Positions 53,001-61,429 of a stretch of 64,000 bases of DNA are shown here, piece after piece. Made by a program: the position numbers and the translations under genes. Each line of letters begins with the position of its first letter. Position 1 is the first letter of the stretch. This DNA comes from Stercorarius parasiticus (taxonomy: Eukaryota; Chordata; Aves; Charadriiformes; Stercorariidae), in assembly GCA_013396915.1 (NCBI GenBank), contig VWZL01001367.1, positions 310,001 through 374,000 of the forward strand, read 5' to 3'. Below the pieces are notes generated by a model, which saw only the letters and a list, made by a program, of their open reading frames with translations, was not told where the DNA came from and ran no database searches.

Positions 53001-56000
53001 GTATCATGTTTGCTTTAGTGTTGGTGTTTTAAAACCAGCATTCTTCACTGATATGTAAAGTTGGTAGTATAGTTGGTCTCCCCTTAGCCTCATGCTTGGC
53101 TTTATTGCTCTGAAGGTGGAAATATTCATGTAATTTGAACTCAAGTCTGCCCAACAGCCTTAATCTGTAAAGTGCAGCTGGTTCAAGTTCTGCACTTCTC
53201 TTGCTATCAAACTAATAAGAATTCCTTTTTCATAAAAATGAAAAACAGTATCATACCACAGCCCTGACAGAAGCAATCTGGATTTATTGGTTGGCATACT
53301 TCCTAAAATGAAAATTATTTTAAATTTTAAAAGGTGATACTAGAAGAATAAAAACTGATTTGGTTTTAAATAATTTTGGTTTTTGAAACTGCAGTACTAT
53401 GGCACAGTAGACACCAGTGCAGTATTTCTATGTAGTGATGATCAATTATGAATGCATTTTTATTAATAGCCACCTTCTCCAAGTGATTTGTTTTGTTTTT
53501 TTAAATTTGGTGTATTTTATACACTACGTGAGAGCAGGAGCAAGGCCAGTTATTTTTTGTATTTAAGTTACTGATAAATTTTTTCATAAGTGCCTGTCTG
53601 TACTGTAATGTGGTATGTAATTCTTGGTTTTGCTCTCGCTGCCAGCCATACCTACTGTATTTGCAGTGTTTTAAACAACTTGAACTATATTGCACGAAAC
53701 TTATGAAATAGAGAACTTGTGTGTTTGTGGTAAACAACAACACAAAATCTGTCTGGAACAAATCCTGTATTCGACTATGCATTCATCAGTGTCTGACTCT
53801 AGTTAATATGTTGTTGTTTTAAACAGTAATTTGCACCCTACGCTGTCACCTTCAGATGTCTTTGAGCAGCCACAGCATGTAGGTCATAAAAAAATCGAGT
53901 TCCATATTACTAGTGACATCCCAGCCGTTCTTCAGATAAACTCAGAAAAAGAAGAAAAAAATGGTAAGAGAGTTCGTACTTCAAATCTATTTAATATTAA
54001 TTTCATGTGGTTTCAGTGTGTAGAAGGCTGCTAAAATTTAGGCCAGGGAATTCTTTTCTTCTTTTGTATTGGAGCTTTCATAAATAGTATACATCAGGGT
54101 TTGTTTAAGAACACCAACTTCCACCTTGTCTGCATTTGCTGTTTTTCCCATGTTGAAGCCCAGAACTCTGTGCTTTGGTACAGTAAAGGATCTAGAGTAT
54201 TTTCTCTTATGTGATCTGTGTGTTTATGGTGGATTGCACTCTGTTTTAAATGTTAAGGTGTTTTTAGCAAATATGTTACAATGCTTTCTCAGTATTATAT
54301 AGTGTAATTGAATATATCGAGCTAATTTCAGATTTTCCTTTTCCAGTTCTTAGAGAGCAGCGTTCAAGTGGTTGCCAGCTCCTCTGTGATGCACTGATTA
54401 TCTGCTATAAAAATGCTGGGCGTTAATAGCAATGAGGTGTGATGGTTTCTTTTAGGGTTATGACAGTCTGTGTGTCTTGGTACTTTCCAGTAATATACAG
54501 TTTCTTTGAATGAAAATTAGATAAACCATTGAAATGCATACAGGCTTGAGCAGCAAGGCTAGTTTTACTTTAACTGATACGTGCCATGGCTTTTATTTGT
54601 AGTACAGTTGATTTTATAGGACCATATAGAGCAGGTGTGTTTGTCAAACTAGGGATTAAGGCATATTTCTTTAAGGATCTGTTCCAATTGCTTTACAAAG
54701 TCTACTATATTAAAATGGTACTGGAAGGAGTATACTTTTTTGCTTGCTGTTGATCCTCTTGTGAATAAATATACAAACCACTTATATAATGTGTTGAAAT
54801 TTCAGACCTTTATGCAGACACAGAAGAAATCAATAATACAGGCTTTGGAAGGATTTTCCCAGCTCCTAGCTCAAATGATAAAATGGAAACTGAGGAGGAG
54901 GATGATGAAATACCATCAGAATTTATTTCTAGAAGGGATCTAGAAAAAAACAGACTTTCTAGAGAAGGTATAACTGTGAGGATAAATTATCTAATAATAG
55001 CCCTTTGATTTGTTGCAACAAATAGTTTAAATAAGTATTCATTTATTAATTGATCGTATATTAAATTTAGTTACTTTATACTGAGCAAAAATATAAAGTA
55101 ATTAAATGACCTAAAGTGTTGTCTGTTTTTCTGTCTTCTTCAAGAAATGGAAAAATTTTCTGTTTTCAAAAACTATGAGCCAGGTGATCCAAACTGCAGG
55201 ATATATGTGAAGAATTTAGCTAAACAAGTTCAAGAAAAGGTAGGTAAACAAGCAAATTAAATATTTATCAAAAGGGCTTTTTATCAGCATTCCTCTTATA
55301 CGTACCCTTTAATTTCAGGATCTCAAGTTCATTTTTGGAAGATATGTTGACTTCCAGTCAGAAGTAGAAAGAAATATGTAAGTTAATTTGATACTTGGTT
55401 AAAATTAAACCTTTTATGTTAAATTCTATTATATTGGTGAAAATTTCGATTTAAAAACTAGTCATCTTTACTTTTTTGTTTATGCTTCTGAATAAAGAAA
55501 AAACACATTTAATCTGAAAATCTTCATTTATCGCAAGTACAGAAATATAATTATTTTTTGAACAGTGTCTGAAGACCCTACTATTTTGCCCTTATATTCT
55601 TGTTACCAAATTTACAGTTTATTGGCTGAGAGACACAGAATGAACAGTGTAGTTGATTGTGTGTATCTGATTGTTTTTGCATATGTCATATTTACTACAC
55701 CTGCACACCAGTTTGCCATCCTGCAGTCTAACGTCACTTTTTACTAAATGGTTTTCCCAGGCGAAGTGGTCTCCAATGACATAATTCCTGCTTGTAGGCT
55801 CTGCTCTCGTTTCTGTATTTTCTCCAACTTATAGAATCATAGAATGGTTTGGGTTGGAAGGGACTTTAAAGATCATCTAGTTCCAACCCCCCTGCCATGG
55901 ACAGGGACACCTCCCACTAGACCAGGCTGCCAAAGCCTCATCCAGCCTGGTCTTGAACATTTCCAGGGATGGGGCATCCACAACTTCCCTGGGCAACCTG

Positions 56001-57403
56001 TTCCAGTGCCCCACCACCCTCACAGGAAAGAATTTCTTCCTAATATCCAATTTAAATCTCCCCTCTTTCAGTTTAAAACCATTACCCCTGTCCTATCATT
56101 ACACTCCCTGATAAAGAGTCCCTCCCCATCCTTCCTGTAGGCCCCCTTTAGGTACTGGGAGGCTGCTATAAGGTCTCCTCGGAGCCTTCTCTTTCCAGGC
56201 TGAACAACCCAACGTGAAGCGTGAGAATTTATATTTGTACTGTGAAATATATAAGTGTGGTTAAACATGAGTAATTCCCAATTCTCAATTTTGCTTCTAG
56301 GTTTGACATACGTTTGATGAAAGAAGGCCGTATGAAGGGACAGGCTTTCATTGGACTTCCTAATGAAAAAGCAGCTGCTAAAGCTTTAAAAGAAGCAAAT
56401 GGATATGTCTTATTTGAAAAACCCATGGTGGTTGTATCTTTTTCCTCAAACATTTACATTATATTCTTTGTAATCTGTATGCCAATCTCTAGTTTTACTG
56501 TCATTGTGCTCTATGGAAAGAGGAAATACCTCAAGAAAACCAGGCAGCATAGCGTAGTGTAATATTATTAATTTTATAACTGAAAAATACATAGAGGCAC
56601 CTTTTCTGAAATAGGAAAGGAAATGTGCTTTATTTAAGACAATAAAATTTGCTTCTCTGGTCATAGCTCTTTGATCCTGCAAACTCAATGCAAGAGATAA
56701 TTTAGTTTGTATGACCATTCTATTTAAATTTTGTAGGCTTTTTGACTTGGTTGAACTTGTGTTTGCAGAATCAAGAACATAAAGAAATGTTCTGCTCAGG
56801 GTCAGTAGTCTCTGTTTAGACTGTTTCTCCAGCTGGAGCTGTCAGTTACTGTTTGGGCCTGGGTAACATGTTGAGATTTCTACACTTCTTGATTGCATTG
56901 CCCTGGTTTTTGTCTTAAGTCTCTTCCTGTCCTTTCTTATTTTTCATTTAGATGTTTCATAGTTTATTTCCTTTTCTTTGTACTCTTGTTCATTTTAGCT
57001 TGTTTCCTCCCAAATACCCACTGAGACATCAAAGTTATCAATCAAGCATTTGTCCTGCTGGAGTTATTCTGTTTGCATCTAACCCATTCCTGGATAGTTC
57101 TCCTTATTTATGTGGTATTGTAAAGTCTTGAGCAGGCTCTCAAAATTTTTTGCACTGCAAATCAGCAAGGTCCTAATCTTTGACTAATAGATTTTATTGT
57201 TATAATATTTAATACTCTAGTAGAATTGATGTGCAGATAAAGGCCACTTCTTAAACTATCTTTTGCTGAAATAATACTTATTTTTTGCTGCTTGATTGGC
57301 TTCTGTTTATCATTGACGCTTGTAGTCCTTAACAGAGTGTCAGCAATTTGCTCGTTCAGCTAGACCAAAACAGGATGCCAACGAAGGGAAAAGAAAAAAG
57401 TAG
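43941..57403 (+). CDS. RNPC3: RNPC3, U11/U12 small nuclear ribonucleoprotein 65 kDa protein (14 coding exons)
   Basis: RNPC3 is a nuclear RNA-binding protein of the U11/U12 di-snRNP. It contacts U12 snRNA through its C-terminal RRM and links to U11 proteins through its N-terminal part. The exons read in frame throughout: 43941-44030 (with gap), 45174-45221, 46359-46477, 47641-47721, 49593-49704, 50181-50249, 51691-51839, 52807-52932, 53827-53963, 54806-54967, 55145-55239, 55319-55377, 56301-56433, 57344-57403. As written this is 479 codons plus stop, against 517 in human. The shortfall lies in the sequence gap. In order the protein shows a partial RRM1 ([24 protein letters not shown]), a conserved middle ([18 protein letters not shown]), a proline-rich then acidic stretch, a basic patch ([14 protein letters not shown]) and RRM2 (RNP2 IYVKNL, RNP1 KGQAFIGL). 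The end is lysine-rich. The start ATG has G at -3 and +4. Apart from the gap the gene looks intact. Confidence 0.97.
43992..44029. other. RNPC3: Assembly gap (38 N) inside RNPC3 exon 1
   Basis: This run of N interrupts very GC-rich sequence. An RRM needs roughly 35-40 residues before the KHTAFATF strand, but the gap supplies fewer than 13 codons and the flanks show no RNP2 motif. The gap size is therefore likely too small by about 75-100 bases. Confidence 0.95.
45174..45221 (+). CDS. RNPC3: RNPC3 coding exon 2 (48 bp)
   Basis: Encodes [16 protein letters not shown], the RNP1-bearing strand of RRM1. It is preceded by a long T tract and TAG and followed by GTTTGT. Phase is 0 on both sides. Confidence 0.95.
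45408..45470 (-). mobile_element. Possible diverged CR1 3' fragment in RNPC3 intron 2
   Basis: ATAGAGTCATAAG followed by GGTGGGTTGGAAGGGTCTTG resembles the reverse complement of the CR1 3' end, with many changes and only about 60 bp left. Confidence 0.5.
46359..46477 (+). CDS. RNPC3: RNPC3 coding exon 3
   Basis: Encodes the end of RRM1 ([20 protein letters not shown]) and the start of the linker. It follows GAAG and ends before GTATGT with two bases of the next codon. Confidence 0.95.
47641..47721 (+). CDS. RNPC3: RNPC3 coding exon 4
   Basis: Encodes an acidic linker with [11 protein letters not shown] and then ENGIAPSHG. It is bounded by TTACTTTTCAG and GTTAGT. Confidence 0.95.
47793..47830. 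repeat. Perfect 15-bp inverted repeat (hairpin) in RNPC3 intron 4
   Basis: AACAAGAGAGAATGC at 47,793-47,807 is the exact reverse complement of GCATTCTCTCTTGTT at 47,816-47,830, with an 8-nt loop. It lies 71 nt inside the intron from the exon 4 donor. The stem is too short for a typical pre-miRNA of about 22 bp or more unless weak flanking pairs extend it. No mobile-element ends were recognised. Confidence 0.85.
48017..48021. repeat. LTR target-site duplication, left copy
   Basis: GTAGG immediately before the TG at 48,022. The same five bases follow the CA at 49,126. Confidence 0.75.
48022..49126. mobile_element. Solo LTR of an endogenous retrovirus in RNPC3 intron 4
   Basis: A 1,105-bp segment opens TGTTGCGTG and closes TTCCACA, so it has the TG...CA ends of a retroviral LTR. 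It is flanked by the 5-bp direct repeat GTAGG. It carries many CpGs (for example AGCGCGTTCCG), whereas the surrounding intron is AT-rich and CpG-poor, so the insertion is fairly young. TATA-like words occur on both strands (GGCTATAAATG near 48,441 on plus, TATAAAAATA on minus near 48,645), so orientation is unresolved. No retroviral coding sequence was seen, which is consistent with a solo LTR left by recombination. Confidence 0.75.
48821..48845. repeat. 12-bp perfect palindrome inside the LTR
   Basis: CATTTCATCAAA, one central A, then TTTGATGAAATG: a perfect dyad of 12-bp arms. Dyads of this kind in LTRs are often protein-binding sites, but none is identified here. Confidence 0.8.
49127..49131. 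repeat. LTR target-site duplication, right copy
   Basis: GTAGG immediately after the terminal CA of the LTR. It matches the five bases at 48,017-48,021. Confidence 0.75.
49593..49704 (+). CDS. RNPC3: RNPC3 coding exon 5
   Basis: Encodes the conserved middle segment, including [19 protein letters not shown], ending with YVQ at phase 0. It is bounded by TTCTTCCTCAG and GTAAGT. Confidence 0.97.
50181..50249 (+). CDS. RNPC3: RNPC3 coding exon 6
   Basis: Encodes [20 protein letters not shown] followed by PPM. It is bounded by ATCATTTCAG and GTAACT, in phase 0 on both sides. Confidence 0.97.
51691..51839 (+). CDS. RNPC3: RNPC3 coding exon 7 (proline-rich and acidic)
   Basis: Encodes a polyproline run ([13 protein letters not shown]) followed by an acidic run ending SDNEEEKE. 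It is bounded by CCGTAATCAG and GTATGG. Confidence 0.95.
52807..52932 (+). CDS. RNPC3: RNPC3 coding exon 8 (basic patch)
   Basis: Encodes [15 protein letters not shown] and the basic stretch [14 protein letters not shown], probably a nuclear-localisation or RNA-contact region. It is bounded by TTGAAATAG and GTTTGT. Confidence 0.95.
53827..53963 (+). CDS. RNPC3: RNPC3 coding exon 9
   Basis: Encodes [19 protein letters not shown], then [14 protein letters not shown]. It is bounded by TTTTAAACAG and GTAAGA. Confidence 0.95.
54806..54967 (+). CDS. RNPC3: RNPC3 coding exon 10
   Basis: Encodes [11 protein letters not shown], an acidic stretch [13 protein letters not shown] and [14 protein letters not shown]. 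It is bounded by GAAATTTCAG and GTATAA. Confidence 0.95.
55145..55239 (+). CDS. RNPC3: RNPC3 coding exon 11 (RRM2 start, RNP2)
   Basis: Encodes [14 protein letters not shown] and the RNP2 strand [14 protein letters not shown]. It is bounded by CTTCTTCAAG and GTAGGT, ending at phase 0. Confidence 0.97.
55319..55377 (+). CDS. RNPC3: RNPC3 coding exon 12
   Basis: Encodes [19 protein letters not shown] within RRM2. It is bounded by TTTAATTTCAG and GTAAGT. Confidence 0.97.
55831..56212 (-). mobile_element. CR1 LINE 3' part in RNPC3 intron 12
   Basis: It starts ATAGAATCATAGAATGG, then GGTTTGGGTTGGAAGGGAC, and runs about 380 bp through canonical CR1 3' sequence up to CAGGCTGAACAACCC. The element is on the minus strand, antisense to RNPC3 and 5'-truncated. 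It is less diverged than the other copies in the window. It ends about 90 bp before exon 13. Confidence 0.95.
56301..56433 (+). CDS. RNPC3: RNPC3 coding exon 13 (RRM2, RNP1)
   Basis: Encodes [11 protein letters not shown] and the RNP1 strand [14 protein letters not shown], then [18 protein letters not shown]. The acceptor is TTTTGCTTCTAG and the donor is GTATCTTTT, a U12-type site. Confidence 0.97.
56434..57343 (+). other. RNPC3: U12-type (minor) intron 13 of RNPC3
   Basis: The donor reads GTATCTTTT, one base from the minor-intron consensus GTATCCTTT. The 3' end has TCCTTAAC at 57,326-57,333, a perfect U12 branch-point match, with the branch A 11 nt before the AG end. There is no pyrimidine tract between them (AGAGTGTCAG), which is also typical of minor introns. 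All other RNPC3 introns have ordinary U2-type donors. The gene for a minor-spliceosome protein thus appears to need the minor spliceosome for its own final coding splice. Confidence 0.85.
57344..57403 (+). CDS. RNPC3: RNPC3 coding exon 14 and stop
   Basis: Encodes [10 protein letters not shown], then DANEGKRKK and TAG at 57,401-57,403. Thirteen bases after the stop, CACAAG is followed by a good U2 donor GTATGG at 57,417. Confidence 0.97.
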   Translation, partial: QFARSARPKQDANEGKRKK

Positions 57404-57442
57404 AACACTGCACAAGGTATGGATTCTCTGCCTGAAAGTAAA

Positions 57443-57448
57443 AATAAA
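57443..57448 (+). terminator. RNPC3: Proximal poly(A) signal of RNPC3
   Basis: AATAAA 40 nt after the stop, followed at about 57,460-57,511 by a long G/T-rich tract (TTTTGTTCATTTGTTTTG and onward) that suits a downstream cleavage element. It would give a very short 3' UTR. It sits 26 nt beyond the 57,417 donor, so cleavage here and splicing from that donor exclude each other. Confidence 0.75.
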
Positions 57449-57849
57449 CAAATAGGCTGGGGGTTTTGTTCATTTGTTTTGTTGGCTTTTTTTGTTTGTT
57501 TTTATTTATTATCTTTTTAATGGCTGCTTTAGAAACAGTGACAGTGGAGGGGGGATGTTCCATACAATTTTATTTTCTTAAATGTGCACTTATATCAGAA
57601 AACCAGAATGCAAGTTATATAGTTGGTGTAAGTTTAAAATGTTGCTTCTTACGCTGTTATAAACTTGGAAACTGCCATTCCCCTAATCCTCATATCCTAG
57701 CGTAGTTGTCAGTTTCTCTGATCCTTAATCTGGGGAGCTGGGAAGAATAACTGTGGAATCTGATCACTTACTTTTTAGTAGAGTTGCCTCTCTTCTCCTT
57801 CCCTTCTGTTCCTGCCATTGTAAAGTGATCCTGAAGAACTGTTTCCAGC

Positions 57850-57855
57850 AATAAA
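57850..57855 (+). terminator. RNPC3: Alternative poly(A) signal
   Basis: AATAAA in the unspliced 3' UTR. The downstream sequence is only weakly G/T-rich. Confidence 0.35.
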
Positions 57856-58488
57856 CTCACTTCTGCTAGCTCTGTAAAGGACCTTTGGCTTTCCTAACTT
57901 TAGAAAATTGGCACTTAGTACTGTGGCAGCATCCTTTAAGCTTGCCTGATTTAAGAAAGGATATTGTGTCAGAAAGTGCTACTTAATGTTGCATTGATCA
58001 AGGCTTCCTTTGCAGAATGCATAGGTCCTGATTTTTGGCATTATTGTCTACACTTGATGGGATAGTAACTTTTAACTTTATTTCCTATCATACAGGTTTA
58101 CTTCACTAATGCTTACTCTAAGTATTTGCTTTATATGAGAGTAACTCAAGCAAAATCAGCTCTAATTTAACCGTGAGGGTTTTCATGGCCTAAAACCACT
58201 TGAGTAGTGAACTGTCTCAAATTAGCACATGAAGTAACTGGTGCAAGAATTAGAAGCACTTATTTCTCAATCTGCACCCTCTGATAGATCAACTAGATCA
58301 AATTTAAAGGGTTGTTTAGCTTAATTACAGTTTATAGTTGGACATCACTCTGGTTACACCTTCACCCAAGACCAAGTGAACTCAAAGATTAGGCTGAATG
58401 CTCCTGAAGTGTTCTACTTACTCTATGATGTGTTTTTAATCTGTATGTTTTGATCATTGTTACTTTGGAAAAAAACCCTGAAGTTTGA

Positions 58489-58494
58489 AATAAA
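58489..58494 (+). terminator. RNPC3: Alternative poly(A) signal
   Basis: AATAAA followed within 20-50 nt by T/G-rich sequence (TGTTTCTGATTTTGT and TTATTGTGAGGG). It is a plausible intermediate 3' end of the unspliced transcript. Confidence 0.45.
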
Positions 58495-59263
58495 GGATGT
58501 GTACCACTGTTTCTGATTTTGTAAAAGTATGGTTATTGTGAGGGTAATATTTCTATTTATAATGGTTACTTTAATTGTAGGTTTCTTGTTCTGACAGTTG
58601 TCTAAGGATTTTTTCATCAGATTATATTTAAGCTTGTTTCCCTCACTTTCAAGATGCTCTTTGGTTTTACCAGTTCCTGATTTGAGTTATCGATTTGTGG
58701 CTTGCAAAAACTCGATATTTTATTTTATCAAATTAAAGATCACTTTTTTTACAGGTATTCTTCTGTATTGGTCATTGAAAAGAGGCAAATGAGCCTTGGC
58801 TAAAGTATTCTATTAGGACCAAGGGTTTATGGGAATATTTCAGTCTTGTTTCTTACTCTTCCTTGTTAGAAAAAAACCCTTGTATTTATATTATTTTATC
58901 CAGTGTCTAATAAGAAAATTACTAAGGTTTCTTTAAATACAAAAAAGAAACTAATTATTTTAGCTGTTGGAAAGCCATATAAATGAAGTCTGAACACTTT
59001 TATTCTTTTAGGAGTTCCATATCTTTCCAACTAATTTTGTACATTAAATCTAATTCTGACTTCACTAAACACGCTAAATAATACTTGAATTACATAAAGA
59101 AAATAACAATGTGTTATTTGGTTATTTATCATGTTGATGGTCAACTCAGAAGCTTTTTTTCAGAGTGAGTGAACACGTACTTATACAAGGCTTGTTTGTG
59201 CACTTGAAAGTCTACATGAGTTACTTTGGTGTCATTCGTTTAATGTTTCATGGGCAGAACTTC

Positions 59264-59290
59264 TTCCTTAACTTGACCATTTGTATGTAG
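59264..59290 (+). promoter_or_regulatory. RNPC3: Possible cryptic U12-type 3' splice site
   Basis: TTCCTTAAC at 59,264-59,272 is a perfect U12 branch-point consensus. It is followed, 19 nt after the branch A, by the first AG (TGTATGTAG, ending at 59,290). Splicing from the minor-type donor at 56,434 to this AG would skip coding exon 14 and add about six residues before a TAG. That would remove the end of RRM2. Use of the site is not known. Confidence 0.35.
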
Positions 59291-60260
59291 AGATCACAGA
59301 ATGTGCCATAGACTAAAACAGGTTTCTAGGCATCCATGAGGTATAATTAAAAATAGTTATTTCACTTCCCAACTAATGATGAAACTGAACCCTATTTCTG
59401 CATGACTATGTTTTCCTGTTCCTGCTGAAATATTCTGGTGAATGCTGATTTATGATGCAAAATTCCATGATAGAAATGTGAGTCTGTAAGGAAGAACAGT
59501 GTCAGAATCTCATTTGAAACATACATATACATAGAAAACAAGTTTACGCAAACATTTGGGGGACTTCAAATTTGATCTGTATTGTGTGTCTCAATGTTGT
59601 TGTTGTTTTATTTTTTTAACAACTGAATTGACATAAGTTAAATTCTTGATTATTTCTAAACAGGAGGAAGCTGTGTAAAATTCATGAATGCTATTGCAAA
59701 TATTTTTATTATTTTTAGTATTTTGTCTGCAAAGGTTCTATCCTTTGTAGAGAAAATAACACATATAGTTTATAAAAAATACTATGTAAATTCTTGCTGG
59801 CTGAAGTGTCTTTTTTGTGATGGAGTGGCAAAAATTTCAGTTGGTATTTGGGGTGGCTATTTTTCCTGTAACTAAAATACAGCTTTTTTGGGAGACAGGC
59901 TATGTAAAAGAAACTGATGTTGAGAGGTCCCCACTTTTTCATAGGGAAGAAGTGACTTGAAAGCCTGCATTGAATGAAAACGTGATTGTGTTTTGGACCT
60001 GATGGGAAAAGTGAATCTTTAAAATAGCAAAGATTTGAAGAAGACTTAATGACACAGAAAATTCTGGTGTTGTCCTAGTAGTTCAAGTTATCAAAAAATG
60101 TATTTAATTTTGAATATGAAGTTTAGTGTTGGTGGACTCATCAGCTCTCATTAAATCTCACAAGTGGTCAGAACTGTATTTTATCAGAGCCATATTTGCT
60201 TTTGGTAGGTAGCATAAAGTTATGTGTATGCAATACTGAGAATCAAGTAAAATTAAACCA

Positions 60261-60281
60261 CATTCTGCTGTTCTTCTTTAG
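60261..60281 (+). promoter_or_regulatory. RNPC3: 3' splice site upstream of the USSE
   Basis: CATTCTGCTGTTCTTCTTTAG, a strong U2-type pyrimidine tract and AG, lies 44 nt before the first U12-type 5' splice-site motif. In the known 65K feedback mechanism, U11 binding downstream activates exactly such an upstream U2-type acceptor by exon definition. Confidence 0.65.
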
Positions 60282-60325
60282 AAACATTCCTGCGTAAATA
60301 CTGCAGTAATACTGTCATGCAGAGT

Positions 60326-60349
60326 GTATCCTTTCTTGTTGTATCCTTT
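60326..60349 (+). promoter_or_regulatory. RNPC3: USSE: tandem U12-type 5' splice sites (U11 snRNP-binding splicing enhancer)
   Basis: GTATCCTTT occurs twice, at 60,326-60,334 and 60,341-60,349, 15 nt apart start to start. Both copies match the minor-intron 5' splice-site consensus exactly. Tandem motifs of this kind in the 65K (RNPC3) and 48K genes are established binding sites for U11 snRNP. They activate an upstream acceptor and shift the mRNA to a long-3'-UTR, nuclear-retained form, lowering 65K protein when U11 is abundant. Position (3' region of RNPC3), copy number and the adjacent acceptor all fit. Confidence 0.9.
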
Positions 60350-60405
60350 TTTTGTGCAATGTTTCCCATAGCACTCAACTGCATCTAAGTTTTTGTATAG
60401 AGTAG

Positions 60406-60443
60406 GTGTGGGGAGGAGTTTACATGTTTTAGAGCTGGTAATT
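60406..60443 (+). promoter_or_regulatory. RNPC3: Candidate U2-type donors closing the USSE exon
   Basis: TAG|GTGTGG at 60,406 and CTG|GTAATT at 60,438 are two possible U2-type 5' splice sites 57-90 nt after the USSE. A G-rich stretch (GTGTGGGGAGG) overlaps the first. Use of either would define an internal 3' UTR exon of about 125-155 nt and allow splicing into downstream sequence. Neither site is strong, so the choice is open. Confidence 0.35.
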
Positions 60444-60684
60444 TTAAAAGCAAAGGGCACTTTTTCAGGGGGAAAAAAAATAATCAATGAGTTGTCTGTG
60501 TTGTGTGAATAGACACAATGAAAGTTCCTAGTCTTAAAAGGTGGCCTCCACCTTCTTCCTCAGAGGTCATATAACTTGCAAATTTGTGGTCCAATTCCTT
60601 AGCTTGTATGACCTAGAAGTGCTCCGCTGATGTGTGTGGAGCTGTGCTGAGCTAACACTGAGGATTTTGTCTTGTTTTTTTTTA

Positions 60685-60690
60685 AATAAA
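60685..60690 (+). terminator. RNPC3: Poly(A) signal of a possible USSE-containing terminal exon
   Basis: AATAAA about 400 nt after the USSE acceptor. The downstream region has only modest G/T content (ACTATGTTGGTTT). Confidence 0.4.
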
Positions 60691-61423
60691 TATAATAATA
60701 ATACTATGTTGGTTTAAAATATATTGCAGACCAATTCTTAATAATATTAAAGGGTTGACCAGTATTTTAGATCACTTGTTGATTACTGTTGTCCTGGTAT
60801 ATGAGAAACAATCTGTAGTTGACTTAGTTTGTACATTCCTTACTTTTTCTTTTTGAGTAGAGAAGAAAATCTAACAGTATCTTGCAATGAATTATTTGGA
60901 ATTGAACTATTAATCAACTATTAATCACTGCTACCTTTTTGTTGGTTGTTTTTTGTTGTTGGGGTTTTTCTGGTTGTTTTCTGCACTACGGTAGTGTTGC
61001 CTAACATTTCTCTTGTGGGTTTCATATTCCATTATTATTTAACTTACTGTAACATAAAATTAATGCAGCCTGTATCTATTAAGTCGGATTTTTTTCAGAA
61101 ATTCAGCACTTCTCTAAATACTAAGCATCTTTCAATTTAGTTGTCAAAAGAAAGCGTAACACTACTATTTTCTGGTTGTTCATACTTTTAACATGCCTTT
61201 GTGATGTTCCAGGTCCCTTTTGTGTTCCATCTCTTTCAAGTATTACCAAGCTGAGGGAAGAAGCAGTGTAATCATCAGGACTCTCGAACTGTGCGTAGTA
61301 GCATTTCTAAAGTATTTAAGGCAGAGTATAAACTTTCTCATCTTAAAGATTCCAGATCTCTTTAAACTGTCACAAGACTTATATGATGATAAAATGTATG
61401 TTAGTTTGCTTGTGAAATCTCTT

Positions 61424-61429
61424 AATAAA
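61424..61429 (+). terminator. RNPC3: Distal poly(A) signal
   Basis: AATAAA followed by a long T-rich then G/T-rich stretch (61,440-61,500, with TTTTGTTGTAGAG and TTTTGGTGTGGG), the best downstream element of the distal sites. It would give a USSE-containing terminal exon of about 1.15 kb. The 140-codon open frame across this area (61,220-61,642) has no recognisable domain. Confidence 0.5.

Larger units (their letters stand above)
57404..60281 (+). other. RNPC3: RNPC3 3' UTR / alternatively spliced 3' UTR intron
   Basis: If the donor at 57,417 is used with the acceptor ending at 60,281, the intron is 2,865 nt (57,417-60,281). If it is not used, the transcript can end at the poly(A) signal at 57,443. 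A spliced 3' UTR with the stop only 13 nt from the junction would not be expected to trigger nonsense-mediated decay. No coding exon was seen inside. Confidence 0.6.

Noticed and set aside
55844..56140. 98-codon plus-strand open frame in RNPC3 intron 12
   Set aside because: It is antisense translation of the CR1 3' end.
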